From Tritrichomonas musculus (taxonomy: Eukaryota; Parabasalia; Tritrichomonadida; Tritrichomonadidae), in contig JAPFFF010000070.1 in assembly GCA_039105265.1 (NCBI GenBank), forward strand, positions 248,001 to 312,000: DNA of 64,000 nt, written 5' to 3'. Below the pieces are notes generated by a model. That model made no database searches. It saw only the letters and a program-made list of their open reading frames with translations, and was not told where the DNA came from. This document shows, one piece after another, positions 17,696-27,956 of this stretch. The translations under genes and the position numbers were made by a program. Each line of letters opens with the position of its first letter. Position 1 is the stretch's first letter.

Positions 17696-18121
17696 TTATT
17701 CATTTTTCTTGTAGTACATTGTTATTAGCTTATTGTTTTTTTTCACTCTCTTATGAGTAAAGTGTCTCTTTGTTCCCTCGAGATGCCCGAAACCAAGTCT
17801 ACTAATAGATAGTTCATGCCCAAAGAACATGTTGTACAAGTTAACAATGTCTCTTGCAGGATAACAATCTTTTTCGAGGTTGTCAAACCATTCATCGTAC
17901 CTCTTTTTTTGTTTTGCTCGAAGTCGATGTGCATCATTATCAAGTGCTTGAGCATAATTTTCACACATCGTTCTTAAATTTGATGTATCATCTTCAACTT
18001 TTAGTTGAGATATTTTTTTCGACATGTTTATATTTATTTTGTAGTCGAATGAATCACAACCTTTAGGAGGTGTTTGTTTTTGTAAAATATCTTCTATTTT
18101 ATCTTCTTCTTCATTCATCAT
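17696..18121 (-). CDS. Unknown protein with possible winged-helix end (141 aa)
   Basis: It starts MMNEEED with an acidic N-terminus, then a helical region (YAQALDNDAHRLRAKQKKRYDEWF) and a C-terminal part YPARDIVNLYNMFFGHELSISRLG followed by basic residues. This order resembles the 147-aa protein at 33693-34136 of segment C (RMRAEQEEIDRQFD..., YPSIDRLLLKDVQQRYAKEFG, basic end). The C-terminal pattern would suit a small winged-helix DNA-binding domain. This is a weak inference. Divergent to the next gene. Confidence 0.5.
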   Translation of the reverse strand: MMNEEEDKIEDILQKQTPPKGCDSFDYKININMSKKISQLKVEDDTSNLRTMCENYAQALDNDAHRLRAKQKKRYDEWFDNLEKDCYPARDIVNLYNMFFGHELSISRLGFGHLEGTKRHFTHKRVKKNNKLITMYYKKNE

Positions 18122-18313
18122 TAATAAAATAATAGTGATATTAATAAATATATTTTTTTAAAATTTCAATATATTTTTTTTTTTTTTAATTCAATTTTTG
18201 AATTTTTATAGTGTATTTAACTTTTTCAAAGAAAAATATCCACCTTCGAGTTTTTCTACGAAATTTAAAATTTAGTGATATCAACAAGAAAATTAATCAT
18301 TTTTATACTTGTA

Positions 18314-19531
18314 ATGTCCTTCCAGTATAGCTCAGATAGCGATGTTAGTCTATTTGACTCGCTCGAGCCAGCGAGTCAACAAGCTCCACCCGCAGACGAT
18401 TGGTTCAAGAACATGACACCAGAACAACTTGAATCAATGAAGCAGTACATCATGAAGCAACAAGAAGAAGAAGAAGCAAGAAGGAAGAAGCAACAAGAAG
18501 AAGAAGAAGAAGCAAGAAGGAAGAAGCAGCAACAAGAAGAAGAAGAAAGGAAGAAGCAGCAGTACGTGCCATTTTCGAGTAAAGTATTTCCACCACCTCG
18601 ATATAATCCACTCCTTCCTCCTCCACCAAATACATTACCAAAAATACCACCACCACCTCCAAGACTTGGTCCTATATCCAGACCATCTGGATTTATAGAA
18701 CCGCAGAAGACAAGTACCAATCCGAAGGAAGAAACAAAAATCGAAGATGTTGTTGAAGAACCATCACCAGCTCGCAAAGAACCATACAAGCCACCGAAAA
18801 GTGTTCATGAAATGAAATCCAATAGTGATTATAAGGAGGATAATGTTCGTCCATTCGACTTTCGAGATGAAATGGAACGAATAATAGAAGAAAATGAAAA
18901 CTTGAAAGACCGATTAACGAAGTTGGAGGAGAAAATGACTGGTGTAGAATTTCACATTCAAGACATAAATCACAATGCTGAAGAACTCAGGAAAGACATT
19001 GATGATAACGACAAATACGCACTCGAGCTGATGAAATTGGAACTTGCTCCAAAAAAGGTGGCGAAGTACATTAACAGTATTCACGACATCAAGAAGGACG
19101 TGGCGAATCTAAAAAATGCAAGAACAAGTGGTTCTTCAGCAACTGATTCATTTGCAGAGAAGTATGTAAGAACTCAATTGATGGACAACGAACTAGACCA
19201 TCTTCGATACATGTTTGACCCCATTCCACAGACTACAACAGCTGAACAAACATCATTGTTCAAGACATATGGATGGAAGTTGTCCAATTGCATTTATCGA
19301 CTCATGCCTTACTTATCACAAGAAGAGAAAGAGAAGTTGGACAATTCATGCGACTTCGTTAAAAAAGACAAGAGGCAATCACCGAAACAAGTGATGAAGA
19401 GCATCAAAATCTTCAATGAAGGTATGATAAAGAACCAATATCAACAAAACTCTGATATGAAGTTGAAAGGAAATGAATTCCAATATAATTTTCCACATCT
19501 AGATGATGATGATAATGGATATCCTCAATAA
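18314..19531 (+). CDS. Unknown 405-aa protein with E/Q and proline tracts
   Basis: The ATG at 18314 (MSFQYSSDSDVSLFD) is preferred over an upstream GTG. Order: Ser/Asp-rich N-terminus; a Glu/Gln/Arg/Lys helix (about residues 45-85); a proline-rich section with PPPP runs (90-140); a long coiled coil (about 190-270); and a helical C-terminus (KTYGWKLSNCIYRLMPYL). A perfect 10-bp-arm palindrome (18354-18379) lies in codons 14-22. It sits upstream of polymerase B on the same strand. The layout resembles scaffold or core proteins, and being the terminal (primer) protein cannot be excluded. Not recognised. Confidence 0.55.
   Translation: MSFQYSSDSDVSLFDSLEPASQQAPPADDWFKNMTPEQLESMKQYIMKQQEEEEARRKKQQEEEEEARRKKQQQEEEERKKQQYVPFSSKVFPPPRYNPLLPPPPNTLPKIPPPPPRLGPISRPSGFIEPQKTSTNPKEETKIEDVVEEPSPARKEPYKPPKSVHEMKSNSDYKEDNVRPFDFRDEMERIIEENENLKDRLTKLEEKMTGVEFHIQDINHNAEELRKDIDDNDKYALELMKLELAPKKVAKYINSIHDIKKDVANLKNARTSGSSATDSFAEKYVRTQLMDNELDHLRYMFDPIPQTTTAEQTSLFKTYGWKLSNCIYRLMPYLSQEEKEKLDNSCDFVKKDKRQSPKQVMKSIKIFNEGMIKNQYQQNSDMKLKGNEFQYNFPHLDDDDNGYPQ
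18354..18379. repeat. Palindrome inside the 405-aa gene
   Basis: TTGACTCGCT (18354-18363) and AGCGAGTCAA (18370-18379) are perfect 10-bp arms around CGAGCC. It is GC-richer than its surroundings and in frame. Compare the palindromes at 2065, 12098 and 36754. Confidence 0.65.
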
Positions 19532-19599
19532 ACAATTAATTTTTTAACTTTTTTCTTTTGTTTTTATTTTTATCGTTTCACTTTTATTTTGTGTTAAAC

Positions 19600-22500
19600 A
19601 TGAACAAGGACATTGAAGATGATTTTTTAGATGCTATTGGAGATGTCTATGCTGATACCAAATCACAGTTTCGTCGTGAATATAATCGACGTGCTAAACA
19701 ATATAAAAAGAACGACAAGTTTAAAGAAGAAATGAGGAAGCTCATGATTCCTGCAGGACAAGGTATTGGTTTTGCAACAGACATCAACCAAGATGAAGAT
19801 AAGAGGTATGCGTTTACTGAAACACTTAGACAGATTTATAAAATGAAACATGCTGGAAGACCTATTGTAAAAGCAATAGCACTTGATGGAACTCACAAGT
19901 ACTTCACACTCAGTGATAAGCACAACATCGAAAGTACACTCGGACATATAACAGGAGAACTTGATTTAAGTGAAGACCAATCAGATACAAATCCATACAT
20001 CTCAAACATGTTCATTCCTGTTCGATATGAAGTACAATTTATTGACATGAATAAAACAAATGATGGTGTTCATTTTCGAACCAAGATGCAAGATATGGAT
20101 ACTCATGAAATCTATGATGATGAAGTCGAAATTGATGAAGACTATCGAAATACACCAGAAGGAAGTTTTTTTCCATACATCAATCGTTCTCCAATAGACC
20201 TATCAGCATACCAAATCTTTCATGAAGTAAGGAAAGAGAACTACAGAGATAATTGTTTTGTATATGCTTGTATACAATCAGGTGTGTTCACTGATGATGA
20301 AATAGATGACCTACGATTTTTTGTTCAAACAAGAACCATACCTAATAACAAGATAATTGATGTTGCTCAAAAGTTCAAGTGCAATTTTAGCATCATTAGA
20401 GTTGTTGAACAACCTGATAAATACAAGTATGAAACAAGAATCAACACCAAAAAGAAAAAATGGTCTGTTGATTATAAAAGAGAAGTTAACCTGATATTGT
20501 TCAAAGACCATTATATGCTCAACAGGAAAATACCTTGTACATTATTCTACCTTCAACACTATGAAGAACTTGATAAAACATTTGCACATATTCCTTTTGA
20601 AAAAAGATGTAAGATATATAAATTACGAAATGAAAAAAGTATAAAAGAATATAATTATGAAGGAATCAAACCAATAACCTTTTTCCAAAAGATGTTTGAA
20701 CTACATCTATTCGAAGAAATAAAAGCATGTGAATTGGATATCATCAACACAACTGAATATGACCATGTGAAAGATTATACAAGTCTCGAATATAATGCAG
20801 AACAATGTACAAGACTCATTGATAATAACAAGAAGAAACAAAATACATGGTCAAGGATTTATTATAGCGACTTCGAAACAAACTCTACAGTCAGTCCACA
20901 TATACCATATCTCAATTGTACTATCTTTCGAGATGGTGCCAACATACATAAAATATCTATTCAAGGTGAAGATTGTGGACAGAAGCTCTTGAATTATTTA
21001 TGGAGTGGTTCATTAACATATTTTCACAACCTCAAGTATGATGCATGCTTTTTCATTAACACACCTGGATGGGATACACAGATAACAGAACGAAGTGGTA
21101 CTGTACTTCAAATCATCATGACATTATTCGAAGAAGGTACAAGGAAAGTCAAAAAAAGATTAACATTCAGGAACTCATACAGTATAATACCACAAGCATT
21201 AAGTAAATTTGCTACAATGTTCAACCTCAATGTTCACAAGGAAGTCATGGCATATAAGCTATATACACAAGAGAACATACAAAGAAGAATTGTTGATGCT
21301 ACTGAGTTCCAACAGCAATACATCGATGAAAACCAAGACAAGTTATCGAAAGAACAACTTGATGCAAACTGCAAGCAGATTATCGAAAATGCAAAAATAG
21401 CAAATTGTTATAATGATGGCAAAATCGACATCATTAAATATGCCATCTTCTATTGTTTCAAGGATTGTATTGTTTTAATGAAGGGAATGGAAAAATTTAA
21501 TAGAGACCTCGGAGAAGTCTTTAAAGAAACAAAGACAGATATGTATGGTGTTCATGATTTTATATCTATCAGTGCTATTGGATATTGCTTTGCAAAAAAA
21601 TATGGTTGTTTTGATGGATGTTATGAATTATCAGGTAAGTGTCAAGACTTCATTCAACGATGTGTTTCAGGTGGACGAACAATGACAGCAGGTAATGAAA
21701 AGCAATACATCGAAGGAAGGATACAAGACTTTGATGCAGTTAGCTTATATCCATCTGCAATGTATGTCATGGATGGTATACCAAAAGGAAGACCTAAAGT
21801 AATACCACAAGGTACTACCCATGAACAACTTATGCAATATGATACATTCTTTATCGAAGTCAACATCAAGAAACTCGAATGTAAATCAAAAGAGCCATAT
21901 AAATTTGGACAAGTATTTACAAGGAATGAAGCAGGTAGTAAAATATTCGGCAATTTCCTTGTTGACCATTATTTTATCGATAAAGTAGGTCTTATGGACT
22001 TGTTCGAATTTTATGATGTTGAATATGAGTTAATACGTGGCTATTACTTTGATGAAGGATTTAACAAGAAAATCAATGAGTTCATTGAGAAGCTCTTTAA
22101 TCTCAGGGCAAGTTATAAAAAGCAAAAGAACCCTCTTGAACAAACCATAAAGCTCCTCCTCAACTCCATATATGGCAAGTCAATATTAAAAGCAACTAAG
22201 ACTGAAACAAAGACAGTACCAAAAAGCCAACTATACAAGTATCTCTGGCGGAACTACAACTTTGTCAAGGAGGTTGTTGAAGATGTTAATATTGATAAGT
22301 GCTATGTCAAGAAGTTGAAACCAATTAATGACCATTTCAACCTACCTCAATTTGGTGCAAGCGTTCTCTCTTGGAGTAAGCACTTAATGAACAGGGTTAT
22401 GGCTACAGCTGAGCAAGCAGGTATACCTATCTACTACCAAGACACAGATTCTTGTCACGTTATGGAAAAAGATGTACCAAGGATAGCTGACTTATTCCAG

Positions 22501-22872
22501 TTCAAGTATCATCAACCTCTTATTGGTAAAAATATGTGTCAGTTCCATAATGACTTCGATCAGTTCGAAGGTAGTCAAGGGGAAATACACTCAAGAAAAC
22601 TCATTGCACTTGGTAAAAAGAGCTACCTCGATATCTTGGTTGATGAACAAGGAAATGAAGGATACCATATTAGACTTAAAGGAATTCCAAAACAAGTTAT
22701 TCTCAACAAGTGTAAAAGGATGGGTATCTCAGTTGAAGAACTTTTTGAAAGGATGTACAAAGGAGAAAGCATGACATTTGATTTGTTGGATGGTTCGAAT
22801 GCATTCAGGAAGTCAAAGACATTTCAACAAACCAACTTACCTAAATTTGCACGTACTCTTAGGTTTACGTAG
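19600..22872 (+). CDS. polB: Protein-primed DNA polymerase B with OTU-like N-terminus (element B)
   Basis: 1090 aa from the ATG at 19600. Exonuclease motifs: YSDFET (D424/E426), YFHNLKYD, and YCFKDC in the third. Polymerase motifs: DFDAVSLYPS (D710), LLLNSIYGK, YYQDTDS (D948/D950). This is the protein-primed type used by Polintons, adenoviruses and bidnaviruses. Upstream, YRDNCFVYACIQSG (D217, C219) and FKDHYM (H304) fit the Cys and His motifs of OTU-type cysteine proteases. The same pairs persist in the copy at 35677-38829, so the domain is kept. It ends with TAG, overlapping the converging penton gene by 8 bp. It appears intact. Confidence 0.92.
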   Translation: MNKDIEDDFLDAIGDVYADTKSQFRREYNRRAKQYKKNDKFKEEMRKLMIPAGQGIGFATDINQDEDKRYAFTETLRQIYKMKHAGRPIVKAIALDGTHKYFTLSDKHNIESTLGHITGELDLSEDQSDTNPYISNMFIPVRYEVQFIDMNKTNDGVHFRTKMQDMDTHEIYDDEVEIDEDYRNTPEGSFFPYINRSPIDLSAYQIFHEVRKENYRDNCFVYACIQSGVFTDDEIDDLRFFVQTRTIPNNKIIDVAQKFKCNFSIIRVVEQPDKYKYETRINTKKKKWSVDYKREVNLILFKDHYMLNRKIPCTLFYLQHYEELDKTFAHIPFEKRCKIYKLRNEKSIKEYNYEGIKPITFFQKMFELHLFEEIKACELDIINTTEYDHVKDYTSLEYNAEQCTRLIDNNKKKQNTWSRIYYSDFETNSTVSPHIPYLNCTIFRDGANIHKISIQGEDCGQKLLNYLWSGSLTYFHNLKYDACFFINTPGWDTQITERSGTVLQIIMTLFEEGTRKVKKRLTFRNSYSIIPQALSKFATMFNLNVHKEVMAYKLYTQENIQRRIVDATEFQQQYIDENQDKLSKEQLDANCKQIIENAKIANCYNDGKIDIIKYAIFYCFKDCIVLMKGMEKFNRDLGEVFKETKTDMYGVHDFISISAIGYCFAKKYGCFDGCYELSGKCQDFIQRCVSGGRTMTAGNEKQYIEGRIQDFDAVSLYPSAMYVMDGIPKGRPKVIPQGTTHEQLMQYDTFFIEVNIKKLECKSKEPYKFGQVFTRNEAGSKIFGNFLVDHYFIDKVGLMDLFEFYDVEYELIRGYYFDEGFNKKINEFIEKLFNLRASYKKQKNPLEQTIKLLLNSIYGKSILKATKTETKTVPKSQLYKYLWRNYNFVKEVVEDVNIDKCYVKKLKPINDHFNLPQFGASVLSWSKHLMNRVMATAEQAGIPIYYQDTDSCHVMEKDVPRIADLFQFKYHQPLIGKNMCQFHNDFDQFEGSQGEIHSRKLIALGKKSYLDILVDEQGNEGYHIRLKGIPKQVILNKCKRMGISVEELFERMYKGESMTFDLLDGSNAFRKSKTFQQTNLPKFARTLRFT

Positions 22873-23575
22873 ATGGTTTAATTTTGATAGTTATGAACAA
22901 AGGACTTTTTAACAATATCGGCTGGTATTGGAAATCTACTAAACTTAATTCTAAAAATTTTAATGAATCTGTATATGTTTTTATTTTTAATGGTTTACTT
23001 TCAGTTTCGAAATCATATATAAGTGGTTTATTATCTAAGGTGAAGGTATTTATACTACCAATAACTGATGGTGTATATTGTTTTTCACCTATATTGGAGT
23101 ATATGGCATTACCTTGTAATGATACTAAATACAACTTAGTATGATTTAATATTGGTATATCTTTAACAGTATATGTTGTATTTGCTGGTATCTCAATAGG
23201 CAATGGAGTATTATACAAACCAGTTAATAAAGCAGCCCTATGAGTTAAAGACGTAATGGTAGTCTTCATTGTGGTTTTTAATTGAAATGTTCTTGTTTCT
23301 TGTTTATACTCCCATTGAAACCAAGACATTAAATTTAATACCGATTGTAATTCTTTGATAGTATAGGAAAATTTAGGAGTTCGAAAATAGGCTTTAATAG
23401 GTATTGAATCACTTGACATCTCAATATAATCATCTTTTGTACTTAACAATATATTACTTATTGTATTAATTGAAGATACGTAATATTTAACATATTTACA
23501 CTTCCATGGTATATCTAAATTTATTGATACCTTATTATATTCATCAACATTTGTACTTTGTACTGATACTAACAT
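22865..23575 (-). CDS. Penton-like minor capsid protein (element B)
   Basis: The start is at the ATG 23573-23575 (MLVSVQSTNVDEYN), matching the C copy at 39201-39935. The protein is 236 aa. Blocks typical of Polinton penton/minor capsid proteins are visible: SINLDIPWKCKYVKYYVSSIN at the N-terminus, HRAALLTGLYNTP, LYLVSLQGNAIYSNIG, YTPSVIGSI, and the C-terminal strand set LKFLELSLVDFQYQPILLKSPLFITIKIKP. This protein should occupy the five-fold vertices of the capsid. Divergent to the fiber gene with 17 bp between start codons, and it converges on polymerase B. Confidence 0.72.
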   Translation of the reverse strand: MLVSVQSTNVDEYNKVSINLDIPWKCKYVKYYVSSINTISNILLSTKDDYIEMSSDSIPIKAYFRTPKFSYTIKELQSVLNLMSWFQWEYKQETRTFQLKTTMKTTITSLTHRAALLTGLYNTPLPIEIPANTTYTVKDIPILNHTKLYLVSLQGNAIYSNIGEKQYTPSVIGSINTFTLDNKPLIYDFETESKPLKIKTYTDSLKFLELSLVDFQYQPILLKSPLFITIKIKPST

Positions 23576-23592
23576 TTTATTATATCCAAAAA

Positions 23593-25638
23593 ATGTCAAT
23601 TAAACTTTATTCTTTGCAATCAAATGAAGCAGAGAAGCTCAAAGACAAGGATGTTGAGATAAGTGTTAATGATGAAGGTAATATTGATATTATAAGAAAT
23701 GAGGACCCAGATGATTATCCTACGTTTAGTTGTTTATATAACAAAGCAGAAGTAGACGAAAGGGTAGTCAATGATTATATCGAAAATGGAGGAAAGCTTG
23801 AAGGCTTCGGCAATGTACCTATTACACACAAATTTGCCAATTATTTAAAATATGTATTTAAAGGACCTGAAAAGACACCTCTATTAGAAGGCTCACTACC
23901 TGAAAAAGCAGAGTCATATAAGGAGTTGATAAAAGATGAACTTTGCGTAAATACCTTAAATGAATTTATTGAAGAAGAATCTAATACATGTGAGGCTATT
24001 CATGAGATGTATACCGAATTGATGTGTGCTGTTGATGGATATGAACAAATAGTATATGATGAACAACTAGGACAAACAAAGGTTATTCGATATCTTCAAG
24101 ACCCTGTACCACTTCCAACACCCGAGCCTGACCCATTTTTAGCTGAGTTTGGTTATTCGAAACTGGGAGATTTATTGATAAATGTCATAAAGAATGAAAG
24201 AACTAACATGACAACAAAGAGATTCTTATATGAGGCTTTTAATGAATCTAACTTTAAAAATTTCGTATCTAGGATATCTCAATACCATTGGAATCTAGAT
24301 AAATTGTCAGTACAAAGAATAGGATATAGATACAAAGGGTGTACAGACTTGGTTGAGGCAGACCAAATTATTGAAGTAAGTAGCCCATGTGAATTCCTTG
24401 ATATATATACAAGATACTACTTAGAAAATTACAAACATACTCCTCAAATACTTCAATATTTGCTGTTTTCGAGTGTATTAGGTTTAGGTATCTCAAAAGC
24501 CTTAAAATTATTTCGACTATCCAAAGCTCCAGATAATAAAATTACCATTACTCATATTGATGGTACTCAAATGTCAGTCACCTTAAATGACCACTTAAAT
24601 GACGTTCAACGAAATATCGAAGTACTCATGATTGTAATTAATGATTTGATAGGACAAGTATCGCAGATAAAATCCTGTGATTGCAATCATGAAGAGGAGG
24701 AAGGAGGAGGTGGCATAGGTATCCCGCAAGATGAGATTGATGAATTGACGAACTACCTAAGAAATCAAAATCGACATCTTGAAGAACATTTAGGTGATAT
24801 TGATGAGAATATAAATAGATTGAATCTTGGTGAACAAGTACAGTCATTTCAAGATGCTATGCATGATGTTGTTATGTATGAGGATGCAATACCTGATATA
24901 GCAAAACAAGCTATGGAACAACAAGACCAAGAACAACAAATACCAATTTTCAGACCAATTGGCGACCGTTCGAACGGTCTATATAATCAAGATAGTAATT
25001 ATGTTTGGGACATCATCTATGAGGAATGGCGAGAAAGAGATGATAACTTGGATAGACCTGCAGGATGGAGACGAAATAGGAATGCTCCTGTACCTCAAAA
25101 TTACATGTGGGATGTTGTTCATGATGAATGGGTTATGTTAAATATTTATTATCCTTTCGAGGAAGGTTGGAGAGAAGGAGCTAGTGAAGCAATAGTAGAT
25201 GTATTAATACCAATCTTTGAAAATGACCATAGAGGACATCTCAGGTATAGTGATAGATATGAAGAATGGGTGTTCTTTCCAGAAGAGAATTCATATCTAC
25301 ATATGCCAACAAATGAAATGTTATACCGTAATAGAGAATATCATGCAGAATTAGGTCAATATGTAGCTTGGAATATTGTAGATGAGGAATGGCAAGAACA
25401 TGGATATGACTTCCAAGATGATGATTGGATTCATGATGAATTATTAGATGCTCCTGACAATTTAATATGGGATATGACACATGAAGAATGGGTTATTTTA
25501 TCACAACATTTGGAATGGATAGATAGATGGCGAACACAAAACACCCCAGCAGTAAATGCTCTTGTACGTGCAAGAAATAGTTTTGTTCAGGTTTTTGGAG
25601 AAATAGTTTGGAATGAAGATAAAAGGCAATGGGTTTGA
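23593..25638 (+). pseudogene. Fiber-like gene of element B, N-terminal piece (ends in nonsense codon)
   Basis: 681 codons from the ATG at 23593. It aligns along its length with residues 1-660 of the intact 1546-aa protein at 39955-44595: CLYNKAEVDERVVNDYIENGG, a predicted coiled coil ending SCDCNHE, and about six W-rich repeats of the form [FY]xWDxxHEEWV. It stops at TGA (25636-25638), where the C copy has TGG: QWV-stop-EP against QWIWKP. The frame continues straight on afterwards, so this is a single-base nonsense change, not the natural end. TGA is used as an ordinary stop in other genes here, so read-through by reassignment is unlikely. Confidence 0.75.
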
Positions 25639-25662
25639 GAACCAAAAGATGACCCATCTCCA

Positions 25663-26511
25663 ATGGCGTTATCAATCGAAAATACGAAAGAAGCCAAAAC
25701 AGATAACTCTTCCGCAGTATCAATGCCTGACTTTGTCAAAGGGTTTGATAAATTCGAGGATGTATTAAAATGTTATGGTGTTCAAATATCGAAAGATACT
25801 CCATCATTAGACCCAGTTAAACCAGTACTTGGTAAATATATTATAAAGGGTGATTTAGAAGTAAATGGAAAAATAATATGTGATTCTATTCCAAGTGGAG
25901 GTACCTCGAGTGGAGGTATAACAACAACTGATTGGTCCCTTGAAACAGGATACCCTGATTATTATTTAACTAATCAAGATATTCGACAAATACCACATGG
26001 GATAGGTGATAAACATTTTAATGCTTTCTTAATTGTTTTACGAAAAGAGTTAAAAGATGCAATAGAAACGATAACAGATGAAACAATAATATTTAAGATA
26101 ATACTTCGAACAGATTCTTTATATTATGATGATAATAAATACTTTAAGGAAATATATATAAAAGTCATCAATGGTGTTATTCTATGTCCAGTTATATCCT
26201 ATAATAGTGAAACACGAAGATGTACATTATCATATAATGCATATAATGAACTTGATGTTGCAGAAGATTATTTATATATCATGTTTGAGAAAACATTACC
26301 ATTTAGTCCATTCGACCTCTATATAAAAGGAGATATGTTAATATATTATATGCTTAATCAACATTGCTTGGTATCTACCCAACCAGTTGTTAAATGTGAT
26401 ATTATAGATGCTGATAATGCTGTTGTAAGCAGCAATTTTATGAAGTATCCCCAAATCCTAATGGGGCAACAACCTTATATACTGATTATAATATTACCTC
26501 CTCTAAGATAA
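25663..26511 (+). pseudogene. Fiber-like gene of element B, middle piece
   Basis: Same frame as the previous piece. It matches residues ~665-905 of the 1546-aa protein: SxPDFVxxxxxFExVLxCYGV, KPVLGKYIIKGDLEVNGKI, then FKIILRTDS and a C-terminal KCDIIDADNA. At about 26425 the sequence jumps to a part that in C lies ~290 codons further on, and in another frame (QQFYEVSP against QSQFYEITP). So an internal deletion with a frameshift ends this piece at 26511. Confidence 0.7.
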
Positions 26512-26534
26512 TTACTGCTGATAATATTACTACT

Positions 26535-27614
26535 ATGAGGAGTGATTTAAACTTAGTTACCAACAATGTAGATGTTATTAGCTATGATGTTAACGAAATG
26601 AACACTGTTATGGAAAGTCTAAAAGGTAGAGTATCAAGGACTGAACAAGTTACTCAACATCTGGAGGATGATGTAGATAATTTACGTATAGTCTCATGGA
26701 CAGCATTAGCTTTTGGAGTTGCAGGTACTGCTGGATCAATAGGTTCTATTGGTATGCAGCTATTTCCAGATGGTATAAGCTTTCCTACCATAAAAGGTGG
26801 AGGATTCCTTAAAAGGTTATTCTCGCATAAGTCAACCAAAGGTATGAGTGATTTGGTTAGAAATAGCATTAACTTCATGTCAGGTACTACAGCAAGAAGC
26901 ATAACCAAAGATATAACACCTATAATTACCTGGTGTGAAGAGGAGTATAAGCAACTAGATGAACTACCTTTTACAGATGAGAATGATAACCCTGATACTG
27001 GAACCTTGACATTAAGTGGTGCTATGGATATCAGCAATATGTTTAGGGATTCACTCAAGCCTTGTTTCAAGTTGTTAGCTGAGAAGGTCAATGAGCTAGA
27101 GGCAGAGTTTGATAACTACCCTACTGTGGATGAAGCTAATGAAGGTCTAGAAGTACTTATACGTAGGATAGAGACATTAGAGGGTGAAAATACAACCTTG
27201 AAGGCTACAATCGAAGCAATGGAAACTAGATTAGCTGCTCTTGAAAATCCGCCACTTGATTGGAAAACCTATTATTCTTCTTTTACTGAGAACATTACTG
27301 AGTCTCATTCGAAATATTTTTGTTTTTATTATAGTGATAACTTGTTCCAAGTAGAAGCCACTACATTTGATGGTGAACCTGTAGAAGATGGTGAATATTT
27401 GTTAATTTGGACAGATAGGAGTCAAAAACAACATTATGTTAGATTAATAACTTATAACCATTGTGCTGGCGATAATGAATTGTATATGGATGAAATTTAT
27501 GGCAAAGAAAATACAATTACCTATATCGGTTATGACATGCTTGTTGAAGACATAACACTTGATTTAGATGATAGATATGAATCAACATTTGATGCAATAT
27601 ATAGAAAGAAATAA
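26535..27614 (+). pseudogene. Fiber-like gene of element B, C-terminal piece
   Basis: It matches the C-terminal ~330 residues of the 1546-aa protein: TTMRSDLNLVTNNVDVISYDVNEM coiled coil, a hydrophobic glycine-rich segment (ALAFGVAGTAGSIGSIG), ITWCEEEYKQLDE, and a terminal coil ending ETRLAALENPP. It then continues with about 115 residues that C lacks (DWKTYYSSFTENITES...), ending YRKK at the inner edge of the terminal repeat. Downstream of a stop and a frameshift, so probably not made from the original start. Confidence 0.65.
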
Positions 27615-27956
27615 GTACGAGATTCTCGGGGCAGGTACCTGTGCCGTTTCAGTAGTAGTACTTCAAGAAACAACAAGTAGTGGGGACCCGAGGTAGTTGT
27701 TTAGGTCCCTAGTAGTACTTCAAGAAAAAAACAAGTAGTGGGGACCCGAGGTAGTTGTTTAGGTCCCTAGTAGTAGTGGGGACCTGAGGTAGTTGTTTAG
27801 GTCCCTAGTAGTACTTCAAGAAAAAAAACAAGTTGAAGAAAAATTTTTTTATTTTTTTTTTTCATTTTTATTTTTTTATTTTTATCACGAGTTCGTGTTG
27901 ACGCGTGGGCTTAAGCGTAGCGTGGCCCCTGCGGAAACCGACTCGTATATACTACT
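27615..27956. repeat. Right terminal inverted repeat of element B
   Basis: The inner block GTACGAGATTCTCGGGGCAG plus GTACCTGTGCCGTTTCA matches the inner block of E's left repeat. It is followed by 3-4 tandem units (AGTAGTACTTCAAG, A-run, CAAGTAGTGGGGACCCGAGG, TAGTTGTTTAGGTCCCT), a T-rich tract, and the outer block ending GAAACCGACTCGTATATACTACT-like. The E repeat has the same outer and inner blocks but different central tandem units. Confidence 0.8.

Larger units (their letters stand above)
17208..27956. mobile_element. Maverick element B (lineage II), left end eroded
   Basis: The right terminus is clear: ...CGTATATACTACT ends at 27956 and matches the reverse complement of the left end of E (44972) and the end at 30675. 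On the left no AGTAGTATATACG terminus is visible, so the boundary is set at the bZIP-like remnant, which segment C also carries near its left side. Contents are a small unknown gene, a 405-aa protein, polymerase B, penton-like protein and a fiber gene broken by a stop codon and a deletion. The element is therefore not autonomous. Confidence 0.7.

Noticed and set aside
18376-18789. Gly/Ser/Cys-rich minus-strand frame
   Set aside because: It is the antisense shadow of the E/Q- and Pro-rich coding tracts of the 405-aa gene.
25636-25638. Reassignment of TGA to Trp, suggested by W-to-TGA in the fiber gene and TGA in the F pseudogene
   Set aside because: TGA is the ordinary final stop of several intact genes here (8248, 31058, 50813, 53466), and the F case does not replace a Trp.
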